Shown one piece after another: positions 37,216 to 46,175 of a stretch of 64,000 bases of DNA (positions are counted from its first letter, which is position 1; every line of letters starts with the position of its first letter). The notes beneath the pieces are model-generated. The model made no database searches. It saw only the letters and a list, made by a program, of their open reading frames with translations, and was not told the DNA's origin. The position numbers and the translations under genes are program-made. Source of the DNA: Xanthomonas sp. SI (GTDB lineage: Bacteria > Pseudomonadota > Gammaproteobacteria > Xanthomonadales > Xanthomonadaceae); contig NZ_CP051261.1 of NCBI RefSeq assembly GCF_014236855.1, forward strand, positions 1,922,001 to 1,986,000, in the 5' to 3' direction.

Positions 37216-39594
37216 TCATTGTCGCGCAGGTGGCCTTAATGTCAGCGTGTAGCGGGCCGGGCCGGGCAGGAACGGCGAGGCGCGGCCTTGCACCCAGTCG
37301 TCGTGGCCGGCACCCCAGAACGGCGACAGCGGATGCTCGCTCTGGCCGCCGGGCATGTGCGCGATGCCGTCGGCTTCGTGGCCGGGCGCGACCACCATGC
37401 GCTCGGAGGCGCCGAAGTCCGGACGCTGCACCCGCGGCATGTCGTTGTCGCCGGGCAAGGCCTCGGCCGGCATGCACAGCCACCGCCGCAAGAATCCCGG
37501 CAGCGAGCGCGCCAGCGGATGGCAGATCGCGGCGGTGTTCTGCTCGCCCCAGCGGCGCTGCGGCAACGGCGCGTCCTGCTCGGGTTGGTCGCGGACCTCG
37601 GCGGCGGCGTCCTCCAGCAATGCCTGCCAGCTGGCGTAGCGGCGCGGCAGCAGATGCGGCGGTTGCTGCTGCAGCATCGGCCAGGCCACCGCTTCCAGCT
37701 GCGGCAGCGGCGGCATCGCGTAGTCGGCGCCCAGTTCGGCGCGGGCGGGAGCGATCAGGCCGTCGCGGATCCGGGTCAGCAGCGCCAGGCGCCAGGCGCG
37801 CACCAGCCGGTAACTCACCGAATCGGTGCTGGCGCGGCCTTCCCAATGCTTGCTGGCCTGGGCCAGCGCATGCAGCGCCGGGGTGGCGGCGCCGCCGTCG
37901 CGTTGCTGCAGCAACGTCCACCAGCGTTGCAACAGCAGCGCGCGATCGTCGAGCTGGATCGACAGCAATTGGCGTTCGTCCAACTGCGGATGCAGGCGCA
38001 GGTCGTCGCGGATCTGCTGGGCGCGCGCGCCCAGCGCGTAGCCGCCATCGCCGAGCACCGCCAACTCGTCGCCGCCGACGACGCGCGCATTGGCGCTCCA
38101 CAGTTGCCCGTCGGCAGGATCGATCCGTTGCGGCGATTGCGCCGTGGACACCGGCCACGGCGCGCAGCGCTGCGCTGCCGGCACCGCCGCGCTGACGTCG
38201 TGGACCAGGGCATCGCTGGGGCAGTTGGGTCCGCGCAGCGGCAAAGCACCGAGCACGCGCCAGCCGATGTGCCCGGCGCTGTCGGCCAGCAGCATGTTCT
38301 GCGCCGGTGTGGCGATGTGCTGCGCGCTGGCGAAGCCGCTGGCCAGGGAATCGGCGCGGGCCAGGTCGGCCAGGCCCAGGTTCAGCGCGCCGGGCAACTG
38401 CGCCACCCAGCGTTGCGCCAGCGCGGTGCCGTCCGGCTCGTGCTTCAGGATCGGGCCGTACGCGGTGTCTTCCACGTCCAGCGTCACGTCCAGGCCGCCG
38501 GCCACCTCGATCCGTTCGCGGTGGTGGACGACCGCGGTACAGCCGGGTTGCGGCGTGGCCGCGCACGGCGTCAACCGGTACCAGTCGCTGGTGTCGGCGT
38601 AGCTGTTGGTGAAGCCCCAGGCGACGTGGCCGTTGCTGCCGACGATCACCGCCGGCAGGCCCGGCAGCGAAAAGCCGGTGACGTCCACGCGGCCGCCCGG
38701 CGCCTGCGCGTCGGCGTAGCGCAGGCGCACGCGGAACCACAGGCTGGGTGCGCCAAGCTGCAGATGCATGTCGTTGGCGACGATGGCGCGGCCGTCGGCG
38801 CTGCGGCTGCCGGCGATGGCCCAGTTGTTGCTGCCGGGTGCGGCATGGTCCGCGGTGCTGCCATCGCGCGGGGCGTCGGGCAGGGTGCGCAGGTCGACCT
38901 GGCTGGCATCGGGCAGCGTGGCGTCGCCGCGCGCCGGGGCGTCCAGGGCCGCGTCCCAACTGCTGCCGTCGTGGCGCAGCAGTGCGAACAGCGGCGCCGG
39001 CAAGTGCTGTTGCAGGCGGTACAGCGACAGTTCGCGCTCGAGCTGGCGGCCTTGCAGATCGAAGTACATCGCGTCGCCGGCCAGCACCGAGTCCACCGGT
39101 TGCCAGTCGCGCGGCGCCTTGACCAGCAGCAGGTAGGGCCACGGCCGCACCCGCAGCGCGTGCAGGCCGCGATTGACTCCGGCGCTGTAGGCCTGCAGCG
39201 CCGCGGCATGGCTGCCGCCGAAGCTGGCCAGTTGCGCGGCGGCGCGCGCGCGCAGGCGATGCATGCGGCGCTGCTTGTCCACCCCGAGCGTGGCGTTGCC
39301 GACCAGCTCCGACAGTTCGCCGGCCGCGGCACGGCGCATCAGGTCCATCTGGAAGTAGCGTTCCTGCGCGTGCACGTAGCCGAGCGCACGCATCGCATCG
39401 GCCTCGCTGCCGGCGTCGATGGTGACCGTGCCCTGGGCGTCGCGCTGGATACGCACCGGCGCCGCCAGCCCGTCCAGATCGACCTGGCCGTCGAGCGTGG
39501 CCAGGCTGCCGTGCAGCAGCAGCCATGTCGCCAGCACCAGTCCGATCGCCAACACCGCCAGCCACAGCAGTCCCCGTTTCCACTTGCTCCGCAT
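37216..39594 (-). CDS. Penicillin acylase family protein (S45 Ntn-hydrolase)
   Basis: Self-processing amidase of the periplasm. The protein has 792 residues with one N-terminal membrane segment (GLLWLAVLAIGLVLATWLLLHG), then the alpha-chain region starting with APVRIQRDAQGTVTIDA. The autocatalytic site is G254-S255 in HAAPGSNNWAIAG; Ser255 becomes the N-terminal nucleophile of the beta chain, and VGSNGHVAWGFTNSYADTSDWY follows as in the family. Substrates may be acyl-homoserine lactones, beta-lactams or other N-acyl compounds; sequence does not decide. I chose ATG 39594, with GGAG upstream. Confidence 0.88.
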   Translation of the reverse strand: MRSKWKRGLLWLAVLAIGLVLATWLLLHGSLATLDGQVDLDGLAAPVRIQRDAQGTVTIDAGSEADAMRALGYVHAQERYFQMDLMRRAAAGELSELVGNATLGVDKQRRMHRLRARAAAQLASFGGSHAAALQAYSAGVNRGLHALRVRPWPYLLLVKAPRDWQPVDSVLAGDAMYFDLQGRQLERELSLYRLQQHLPAPLFALLRHDGSSWDAALDAPARGDATLPDASQVDLRTLPDAPRDGSTADHAAPGSNNWAIAGSRSADGRAIVANDMHLQLGAPSLWFRVRLRYADAQAPGGRVDVTGFSLPGLPAVIVGSNGHVAWGFTNSYADTSDWYRLTPCAATPQPGCTAVVHHRERIEVAGGLDVTLDVEDTAYGPILKHEPDGTALAQRWVAQLPGALNLGLADLARADSLASGFASAQHIATPAQNMLLADSAGHIGWRVLGALPLRGPNCPSDALVHDVSAAVPAAQRCAPWPVSTAQSPQRIDPADGQLWSANARVVGGDELAVLGDGGYALGARAQQIRDDLRLHPQLDERQLLSIQLDDRALLLQRWWTLLQQRDGGAATPALHALAQASKHWEGRASTDSVSYRLVRAWRLALLTRIRDGLIAPARAELGADYAMPPLPQLEAVAWPMLQQQPPHLLPRRYASWQALLEDAAAEVRDQPEQDAPLPQRRWGEQNTAAICHPLARSLPGFLRRWLCMPAEALPGDNDMPRVQRPDFGASERMVVAPGHEADGIAHMPGGQSEHPLSPFWGAGHDDWVQGRASPFLPGPARYTLTLRPPARQ

Positions 39595-39815
39595 CCAAGC
39601 ATCTCCGCCGGCCAATCCTGGATTCTAGACGCGACTGCGTGTCGTTCCTGCGTACATGCGGCGGGCGTTCGCGAGCGGTTGGGCCGAGGTCATCTTCGCT
39701 CGCGCCGCTGCACGCTCCGTGCCGATGGAAAATCGGGATGCTAATGATTCCGATTGGAACGCGGTGCGAGCGGCTCGGGCACTATGGCGGCCTTAGTTGA
39801 GACGGAGCCTGCCCC

Positions 39816-40310
39816 ATGAAGGGACATCCTGAAGTTGTGCAATGCCTGATCGAGTTGCTGCGCGGCGAACTCGCCGCACGCGATCAATATTTCATCCACT
39901 CGCGGCGCTACGAGGACCAGGGCCTGCAGGCGCTGTATGCGCGGATCAACCACGAGATGGAAGAGGAGACCGAGCACGCCGACGCGCTGCTGCGGCGCAT
40001 CCTGTTCCTGGAAGGCGACCCGGACATGCGTCCGCATGCGTTCGAACCGGGGCGCACGGTCGAAGAGATGCTGCAGAAGGACCTGAAGGTCGAATACGAA
40101 GTGCGCGCGAACCTGGCCGCCGGCATGAAGCTGTGCGAGGAGCACGGCGACTACGTCAGCCGCGACATCCTGCTCAAGCAGCTGCAGGACACCGAAGAAG
40201 ACCACGCCTGGTGGCTGGAACAGCAGCTGGGCCTGATCAAGCGCCTGGGCATGGCGCTGTACCAGACCTCGAAGATCGGCGACGGCGGCGTGTCCGGCAA
40301 GGACGCCTGA
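39816..40310 (+). CDS. bfr: Bacterioferritin family protein lacking the haem-ligand Met
   Basis: Iron storage protein of 164 residues that aligns without gaps to E. coli Bfr over its first ~56 residues. Ferroxidase residues E18, E51, H54 and the later D-E-E-D-H segment ([11 protein letters not shown]) are present. At position 52, where haem-binding bacterioferritins have Met, this protein has Thr (EEETEHAD). It may therefore be haem-free or form mixed shells with another Bfr. It is divergent from the acylase gene with a 221-bp gap; I see no convincing Fur box there. Confidence 0.93.
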   Translation: MKGHPEVVQCLIELLRGELAARDQYFIHSRRYEDQGLQALYARINHEMEEETEHADALLRRILFLEGDPDMRPHAFEPGRTVEEMLQKDLKVEYEVRANLAAGMKLCEEHGDYVSRDILLKQLQDTEEDHAWWLEQQLGLIKRLGMALYQTSKIGDGGVSGKDA

Positions 40311-40438
40311 ACCCAGCGCCCTCCTTACTGGGCGCCCGCGAGGCGTCATGAAAGGAGTCGGTCGAGGCCGGCAGCAAGCGGGATGTCAGCGGGCAAGAAG
40401 CGCGCGCAACGCGATGCGCGCGCCGGCCCGACAGGGGC

Positions 40439-41332
40439 TTAGGACTCGGCGAACTTGCCTTCGTCGAGGTCGGCGATCAGCGTGGGTCCGGTCGGCTTCC
40501 AGCCGAGCCTGGCCTGCGTCAACGCGCTCGAGGCCGGCATGTCGAGTTGCATGAACATCGCCATCCAGCCGAAATGCGCGGCCGCTTCGTCCGGCGCGAT
40601 CGATACCACCGGCAGCTTCAGTGCGCGCCCGAGCGCCTCGGCGATCTCGCGGCTGGGGATGCCTTCCTCGCCGACCGCGTGATAGCGCGCGCCCGGCTGC
40701 GCTTTCTCGATCGCCATGCGGTAAAGCCGCACCGCGTCGGACAGATGGCCGGCCGCCCAGCGGTTGCTGCCTTCGCCGACATAGGCAACCACGCCCTTGT
40801 CGCGCGCGATCGCCGCCAGTGGCGTGATCAGCCCTTGCCGATACGGGTTGTGGACCTGCGGCAGCCGCATCACCGAGACATTGACGCTGGCCTCGAGCAA
40901 AGCGTTGCCGGCCTGCTCGGAGCCGATGCGCGGATTCGGGTGGCTGGTGTTGAAGACATCCTCGCTGGCCGGCTCACCGTGTTCGCCGCTGCCCACCCCG
41001 GTACCCGAGGTGATCAGCAGCGGGCGATCGGAGCCCTTCAACGCCGAGCCGAGCGCCGCGATCGCGCGCTTGTCCTTCTCGCAGTTGGCGACGAAGTTGG
41101 CGAAATCGTGGTCGAAGGCCGTGTGGATCACGGCATCGGCCTGGGCGGCGCCACGACCCAGGCTGTCCGGATCCTCGAGCGTGCCGTGGTGGACCTCGGC
41201 GCCGGCCGCGCGTAGCGCCTGCGCACCTGCCTCCGAACGGGTCATGCCGAGTACGCGATGGCCGGCCTGAATCAGTTCGGGAACCAGGGCCGAGCCGATG
41301 AAACCGGTCGCGCCGGTCAGAAAGATACGCAT
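40439..41332 (-). CDS. NAD(P)-dependent extended SDR oxidoreductase
   Basis: Rossmann-fold reductase/epimerase-like protein of 297 residues. The dinucleotide motif GATGFIGSALV is at 7-17. VIHTAFDHD and LLITSGTGVG follow as in the NmrA/atypical-extended SDR group. The usual YxxxK catalytic pair is not evident; NPRIGSEQAGNALLE occupies that place, so activity is uncertain. It is transcribed divergently from an XRE regulator 98 bp away, which probably controls it. Confidence 0.85.
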   Translation of the reverse strand: MRIFLTGATGFIGSALVPELIQAGHRVLGMTRSEAGAQALRAAGAEVHHGTLEDPDSLGRGAAQADAVIHTAFDHDFANFVANCEKDKRAIAALGSALKGSDRPLLITSGTGVGSGEHGEPASEDVFNTSHPNPRIGSEQAGNALLEASVNVSVMRLPQVHNPYRQGLITPLAAIARDKGVVAYVGEGSNRWAAGHLSDAVRLYRMAIEKAQPGARYHAVGEEGIPSREIAEALGRALKLPVVSIAPDEAAAHFGWMAMFMQLDMPASSALTQARLGWKPTGPTLIADLDEGKFAES

Positions 41333-41394
41333 GGTGCACTCCTTCGTGTCGTTGAGAGCGAACTCTCCGGCATCCGGTTATCCCGTTAAAGTAG

Positions 41395-41402
41395 TGACGT
41401 CA
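41395..41402. promoter_or_regulatory. Candidate operator between SDR and XRE genes
   Basis: TGACGTCA palindrome in the middle of AAAGTAGTGACGTCATCG, with a second AGTAAAG nearby (41406-41412), in the 98-bp gap between the divergent genes. Proposed as the binding site of the adjacent XRE regulator from position only. Confidence 0.4.
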
Positions 41403-41430
41403 TCGTAGTAAAGCGACTAACAGGCTTGCC

Positions 41431-42303
41431 ATGAACTCCGGTCCCGCCCGTTCCCTGGGCGACTTCCTGCGCAGCCGGCGTACCCGGCTGGATCCCGCCA
41501 GCTTCGGCTTCCTGGGCCGCCGGCGCACGCCGGGGCTGCGCCGCGAGGAAGTCGCGCAGCGCGCCAACATCAGCCCGACCTGGTACACCTGGCTCGAACA
41601 GGGGCGCGGCGGTGCGCCGTCGGCGGAGGTGCTGGAACGGATCGCAGGCGCGCTGCTGCTGACCGACGCCGAACGCGAACACCTGTTCATGGTCGGGCTG
41701 GGGCGACCGCCCGAGGTCCGTTACCGCTCGGTGGCGGGCGTCAGTTCGCGCCTGCAGCGCGTGCTCGATTCGCTGCAGTCGAGTCCGGCCATCGTCAAGA
41801 CGCCGACCTGGGACGTGGTGGCCTGGAATCGCGCCGCGGCCGTGGTGCTGACCGACTACAGCCAGCTGCCGGTCGGCGGGCGCAACATCCTGCGCTTCCT
41901 GTTCGGCAACCCCGCCATGCGCGCCAAGCAGCACGACTGGGAGGCGGTGGCGCGCTTCGCGGTGGGGGCGTTTCGCGCCGATGTGGCGCGTGCCGGCATC
42001 GCGTCGGAGGTGGGAGAGCTGGTGGCCGAGCTGTGCGGGCTCAGCACCGAGTTCGAGGCGCTGTGGCACGAGAACGAGGTGTTGAGCCATGGCGAGGGCG
42101 ATGGCGTGAAGCGTCTCAAGCATCCGCTGCTGGGCCCGATCGAGCTCGAATACTCGGCCTTCGCGGTGGACGGGCGGCCCGATCTGGGCATGATCGTCTA
42201 CACGCCCGTCGATGCCGGCGTGGCCGCGCGGATTCACCAACTCGCGACCGCGCATGGCGCGGCCCCGGTCGCGCGCACGGACGCGGCGATGGGACCGGCA
42301 TGA
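41431..42303 (+). CDS. XRE-family regulator with MmyB-like ligand-binding domain
   Basis: DNA-binding regulator of 290 residues. The N-terminal HTH lies at about 25-85: TPGLRREEVAQRANISPTWYTWLEQGRGGAPSAEVLERIAGAL, the typical start of the MmyB subfamily. The C-terminal PAS-like MmyB domain (about 110-275) includes TPTWDVVAWNRAA and HPLLGPIELEYSAF, which bind fatty-acid-like ligands in some relatives. It lies divergent to an SDR gene, a frequent pairing for this subfamily; autoregulation and SDR control are inferred. Confidence 0.9.
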   Translation: MNSGPARSLGDFLRSRRTRLDPASFGFLGRRRTPGLRREEVAQRANISPTWYTWLEQGRGGAPSAEVLERIAGALLLTDAEREHLFMVGLGRPPEVRYRSVAGVSSRLQRVLDSLQSSPAIVKTPTWDVVAWNRAAAVVLTDYSQLPVGGRNILRFLFGNPAMRAKQHDWEAVARFAVGAFRADVARAGIASEVGELVAELCGLSTEFEALWHENEVLSHGEGDGVKRLKHPLLGPIELEYSAFAVDGRPDLGMIVYTPVDAGVAARIHQLATAHGAAPVARTDAAMGPA

Positions 42304-42388
42304 AACATCGAGTGCAACAAGAGGACGCGGCGCGCGCCCTGTCGCGCATGGCCGAGCCGGTCCCCAGGCCGTTGCCAGCGGGGAGCGC

Positions 42389-44632
42389 TTACTCCACCGC
42401 CAGGTCGTCCACCTTCTGCCAGCCGCGCGGCAGCAGGCCGCCGCGGCTGGCGCGCACGCCGAGGTAGGCGTCCAGGTCCTTGAACGACAGCGACATGGTG
42501 CGCTGCCCGCTCTTCACCAGCAGCGTGTTGCCCGGCGCGACCGCGGCGATCGCCACCACCCGCTCGGTGCCGAGCTTGGCCTTGGGGATGTCGATGATCT
42601 TGTTGCCCTTGCCCTTGTCCAACTCGGGCAGGTCGGCGATCGGGAACGCCAGCAGGTGGCCGGCACTGGTCACCGCGACGATGCGGTCGGTTTGCAGATT
42701 GCTCACCGACGCCGGCGTCAGCACCTTCGCGTTCGGGGTCAGGTTGAGCATCGCCTTGCCGGCCTTGTTGCGGCTGGTCAGGTTCTCGAAGCGGGTGACG
42801 AAGCCGTAGCCGTGCGAGGACGCCAGCACCAGCCGGCTGTCGTTCTCGCCGCTGGTCATGGCCTGGAACGAGGCGCCGGACGCGGGAGAGAAGCGCCCGG
42901 TCAGCGGCTCGCCGTTGCCGCGTGCCGACGGCAGCGAATGCGCCAGCGTGGAGTAGGCGCGGCCTTCCGAATCCAGGAACGCCACCTGCTGCGTGCTGCG
43001 CCCGCGCACCGCGGCCAGCAGGCTGTCGCCGTCGCGGTAGGACAGGCCGGCCGGGTCCACGTCGTGGCCCTTGGCCGCGCGGATCCAACCCTTCTCCGAC
43101 ATCACGATGGTCATCGGCTCGCTCGGCACCAGTTCGGTCTCGTCGATCGCCTGCGCCGCGCCGCGCTGTACCAGCGGCGAACGCCGCGCGTCGCCGAACT
43201 TCTTGGCGTCGGCGACCAGCTCGTCCTTGATCATCTTCTTCAGCTTGGTCTTGCTGGCCAGCACCGCCTGCAGCTGTTCGCGCTCCTTGGCCAGCGCGTC
43301 CTGCTCGCCGCGGATCTTCATCTCCTCCAGCCGCGCCAGTTGGCGCAGGCGGGTTTCCAGGATGTAGTCGGCCTGTTCCTCGCTGAGCGCGAAACGCGCG
43401 ATCAGCGCCGGCTTCGGCTCGTCCTCGCTGCGGATGATGCGGATCACTTCGTCCAGGTTGAGGAACGCGACCAGCAGGCCTTCCAACAGGTGCAGGCGGC
43501 GCTCGACCTTCTCCAGGCGATGGTTGAGCCGGCGCACCACGGTGTCGCTGCGGAAGCGCAACCATTCTTCCAGCAGGGTCTTGAGGTTCTTGACCTGCGG
43601 GCGGCCATCCAGGCCGATCACGTTGAGGTTGACCCGGTAGCTGCGCTCCAGGTCGGTGGTCACGAACAGGTGGTCCATCAACTGCTCGGCGTCGACCCGA
43701 TTGGAGCGCGGCACCAGCACCACCCGTACCGGATTGGCGTGGTCGGACTCGTCGCGGATGTCTTCCAGCCACGGCAGCTTCTTGGCGCGCATCTGCTGCG
43801 CGATCTGCTCGATCACCTTCGACGGCGACACCTGGTAGGGCAGCGCGGTGATCACGATGTTGGCGTGTTCCTTCTGGAACGTGGCGCGCGCACGCACGCT
43901 GCCGTGGCCGGTCTCGTAGATCGCGCGCAAGTCGGCGGCCGGGGTGATGATCTCGGCGGTGGTCGGGTAGTCCGGGCCGCGCACGTGTTCGCACAGGTCG
44001 GCGACGCTGGCGTCGGGATCGTCGAGCAGGCGGATCAGCGCGCTGACGATCTCGTTGAGGTTGTGCGGCGGCACGTCGGTGGCCATGCCCACGGCGATGC
44101 CGGTGGTGCCGTTGAGCAGCAGGTGCGGCAGCCGCGCCGGCATCCAGGTCGGCTCGTCCATGGTGCCGTCGAAGTTCGGCGACCAGTCCACCGTGCCCTG
44201 GCCGAGCTCGCCGAGCAGCACTTCGGCGATCGGGGTCAGCTTGGATTCGGTGTAGCGCATCGCCGCGAACGACTTCGGGTCGTCGGTGGAGCCGAAGTTG
44301 CCCTGGCCCTCGATCAGCGGGTAGCGGTAGGAGAACGGCTGCGCCATCAGCACCAGCGCCTCGTAGCAGGCGCTGTCGCCATGCGGGTGGTATTTGCCGA
44401 TCACGTCGCCGACGGTGCGCGCGGATTTCTTCGGCTTGGCCGTGGCGTTCAGGCCCAGCTCGCTCATCGCGTAGATGATGCGCCGCTGCACCGGCTTCAG
44501 GCCGTCGCCGAGGAACGGCAGGGCGCGGTCCAGCACCACGTACATGGAGTAGTCGAGGTAGGCGCGTTCGGCGTATTCGCGCAGCGGCAGCTGTTCGAAA
44601 CCATGGAAGGCGGGGCGGGCGAGATCGGTCAT
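42389..44632 (-). CDS. parC: DNA topoisomerase IV subunit A
   Basis: Cutting subunit of topoisomerase IV, which decatenates chromosomes with ParE. The protein has 747 residues. The quinolone-resistance region reads [14 protein letters not shown] with Ser87 and Glu91 (E. coli S80 and E84) in wild-type state. The catalytic Tyr127 is in AAMRYTES. The C-terminal beta-pinwheel (about 490-745) has ParC-type repeats ([22 protein letters not shown]). No GyrA-box was seen, which supports ParC over GyrA. The short 18-nt C-terminal end is normal. Confidence 0.95.
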   Translation of the reverse strand: MTDLARPAFHGFEQLPLREYAERAYLDYSMYVVLDRALPFLGDGLKPVQRRIIYAMSELGLNATAKPKKSARTVGDVIGKYHPHGDSACYEALVLMAQPFSYRYPLIEGQGNFGSTDDPKSFAAMRYTESKLTPIAEVLLGELGQGTVDWSPNFDGTMDEPTWMPARLPHLLLNGTTGIAVGMATDVPPHNLNEIVSALIRLLDDPDASVADLCEHVRGPDYPTTAEIITPAADLRAIYETGHGSVRARATFQKEHANIVITALPYQVSPSKVIEQIAQQMRAKKLPWLEDIRDESDHANPVRVVLVPRSNRVDAEQLMDHLFVTTDLERSYRVNLNVIGLDGRPQVKNLKTLLEEWLRFRSDTVVRRLNHRLEKVERRLHLLEGLLVAFLNLDEVIRIIRSEDEPKPALIARFALSEEQADYILETRLRQLARLEEMKIRGEQDALAKEREQLQAVLASKTKLKKMIKDELVADAKKFGDARRSPLVQRGAAQAIDETELVPSEPMTIVMSEKGWIRAAKGHDVDPAGLSYRDGDSLLAAVRGRSTQQVAFLDSEGRAYSTLAHSLPSARGNGEPLTGRFSPASGASFQAMTSGENDSRLVLASSHGYGFVTRFENLTSRNKAGKAMLNLTPNAKVLTPASVSNLQTDRIVAVTSAGHLLAFPIADLPELDKGKGNKIIDIPKAKLGTERVVAIAAVAPGNTLLVKSGQRTMSLSFKDLDAYLGVRASRGGLLPRGWQKVDDLAVE

Positions 44633-44689
44633 GCGCAGGAAATACCTATAGGGGAACGCGGCGGCGGGCGCCGCAGGTCAGCCGGTCGA

Positions 44690-45577
44690 TTATCCGGATG
44701 CGGCCGGCGATGCCAAGCCGCGCGTGCTGCCGGCGCGGCCGGTGCTGGCCAGGTAGCGGGCCGGAGGATGGCCGAAATGGCCGCGGAAGGCGGTGACGAA
44801 GGCGCTGGGGCTGCTGTAGCCGAGCCGGTGCGCGGCATCGGCGACGCTGGCGCCGTCGCTGAGCTGGCGCAGCGCTTCGGCCAGCCGCGCCTGCTGCCGC
44901 CAGCCGGCGAAGCCGAGCCCGGTCTCGTCGCGGAAATGCCGGCTCAGGCTGCGTGGCGACAATCCGGCCCAGTGCGCCCATTGCGCCAGCGAGCGATCGT
45001 CGGCGGGCGTTGCCAGCAGTTGCCCGGCGATGCGCAGCAGGCGCCGGTCGCTGGGCATCGGCAGGTGCAGGCCCTGCAGCGGCGCTTTGCGCAACTCGTC
45101 CAGCAGCACTGCGCCGATCCGCTGCTGGTCCGCGTCCAGGGTCTCCGGAAGGTCCCACGAGGCCACCCGCAGCAGCAGTTCGCGCAGCAGGCCGTTGATG
45201 CCGATCACGCACGGGCGCTCGGGCAGGTCGGCGCAGACGGACGGCGCCACCAGCAGCACGTAGCCGCGCAACGGCCCGGAGATCTGCACCGTATGCAGCG
45301 CCTGCGGTGGCATCCAGCCGGCGCAACCGGGCGGCAGCGACCAGTGGTCGTGCTCGGTGCGGGTGCTCAGCAGGCCTTCTTCCACGCAGATCATCTGGCC
45401 GCGGACATGGCGGTGCCAGTCCACCTCGTGCTGCAGCGCGACCGGCTTGTGCGCCAGGAACGCGAGCAGCGACGGGCCGTCGGCGCGCTCGAACCAGGCC
45501 TTTGCCCGCGGATCGAGCAGATGGGCCGGCTCGTGGACGGGCGGCGATGGCGACAATGGCGCGATTTCGATATTCAT
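44690..45577 (-). CDS. AraC-family transcriptional regulator
   Basis: Regulator of 295 residues. The N-terminal cupin-type domain (about 40-130) has HRHVRGQMICVEEG and GWMPPQALHTVQIS. The C-terminal double HTH is at about 195-280 (RSLAQWAHWAGLSPRSLSRHFRDETGLGF and ASVADAAHRLGYSSPSAFVTAFRGHFG). I chose ATG 45577 as the start; the frame upstream has no conserved content. It is divergent from the MarR-efflux operon with a 140-bp shared region. The effector is unknown. Confidence 0.92.
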   Translation of the reverse strand: MNIEIAPLSPSPPVHEPAHLLDPRAKAWFERADGPSLLAFLAHKPVALQHEVDWHRHVRGQMICVEEGLLSTRTEHDHWSLPPGCAGWMPPQALHTVQISGPLRGYVLLVAPSVCADLPERPCVIGINGLLRELLLRVASWDLPETLDADQQRIGAVLLDELRKAPLQGLHLPMPSDRRLLRIAGQLLATPADDRSLAQWAHWAGLSPRSLSRHFRDETGLGFAGWRQQARLAEALRQLSDGASVADAAHRLGYSSPSAFVTAFRGHFGHPPARYLASTGRAGSTRGLASPAASG

Positions 45578-45637
45578 TGTCTCGATTGTAATACTTGGCC
45601 ATGCCCGTCCTGGACTAGAGTGTGCGCTCGCCGGCGT

Positions 45638-45654
45638 TGCGTTGTTGCAACGCA
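45638..45654. promoter_or_regulatory. Inverted repeat in the AraC/MarR divergent region
   Basis: TGCGTTG-TTG-CAACGCA, a perfect 7+3+7 inverted repeat, 28 bp upstream of the -35 of the MarR promoter. It is a good candidate operator for MarR or AraC. Assigned from position and symmetry only. Confidence 0.5.
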
Positions 45655-45681
45655 GCATTTGTTTGTAGGTGCGATATTTCC

Positions 45682-45709
45682 TTGACATATATTTCCAAAT
45701 GAAAATAAT
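45682..45709 (+). promoter_or_regulatory. Strong sigma-70 promoter of the MarR-efflux operon
   Basis: TTGACA (45682-45687) is followed by 16 nt and AATAAT (45704-45709). The predicted start of transcription, about 45716, is only about two bases before the MarR ATG at 45718, so the message would be leaderless. Confidence 0.75.
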
Positions 45710-45717
45710 TAGCGCCC

Positions 45718-46167
45718 ATGAACTGCGCTCCCTCCCTTCCCGGTCCACCGTCGTTCGGCCTGCTGCTGCGCCAGGTGCGCGACGGTCTGATGCGGCGCCT
45801 GGATGAGTCCATGGCCGAGCTCGAACTCGGCCTGGGCTTCAGCCACTACCTCGGCATGAAGGCGCTGGCCTACATGGCGCCGTGCACCGCAAACGAACTG
45901 GCCCAGGCCATCGACCAGAACCCCAGCGCGGTCACCCGCCTGCTGGACAAGCTCCAGGACCTGGGCTGGGTGCGCCGCGAAGCGCATGCGCAGGACCGCC
46001 GCGCGCTGCAGATCGTGCTCACCGACGAAGGCCGCGCGCTGTGGAAGCAGCTCAAGCGGCGCGGCGACGAGACCATCGCCAGCGCGCTGCGCGACCTCTC
46101 CGCCGCCGAGCGCGAGCACCTCACCTCCTTGTTGACCCGCGTCCGCGACTCCCTCAATTCGCCGTGA
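45718..46167 (+). CDS. MarR-family transcriptional regulator
   Basis: Winged-helix repressor of 149 residues. The wHTH core is CTANELAQAIDQNPSAVTRLLDKLQDLGWVRREAHAQDRRALQIVLTDEG, with the DRR wing motif typical of MarR/EmrR. It leads an operon encoding an outer-membrane factor, an EmrA-like adaptor and an EmrB-like pump, so it probably represses that efflux system and is released by a substrate drug. Its stop overlaps a possible GTG start of the next gene. Confidence 0.93.
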   Translation: MNCAPSLPGPPSFGLLLRQVRDGLMRRLDESMAELELGLGFSHYLGMKALAYMAPCTANELAQAIDQNPSAVTRLLDKLQDLGWVRREAHAQDRRALQIVLTDEGRALWKQLKRRGDETIASALRDLSAAEREHLTSLLTRVRDSLNSP

Positions 46168-46175
46168 ATCCGCTT

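Noticed and set aside
39740..39800. Possible Fur box before bfr (AATGATTCCGATTGG)
   Set aside because: Too few matches to the 19-bp consensus and no symmetry.
40316..40335. GCGCCC/GGGCGC hairpin after bfr as a terminator
   Set aside because: Short stem, 8-nt loop and no T-run; too weak to call.
42389..44632. Quinolone-resistance mutation in parC
   Set aside because: The Ser and Glu of the resistance region are both wild-type.
46164..46175. GTG start for the outer-membrane efflux lipoprotein
   Set aside because: Overlap with the marR stop makes it possible, but the ATG at 46176 gives an equally good lipoprotein signal; noted as an alternative only.
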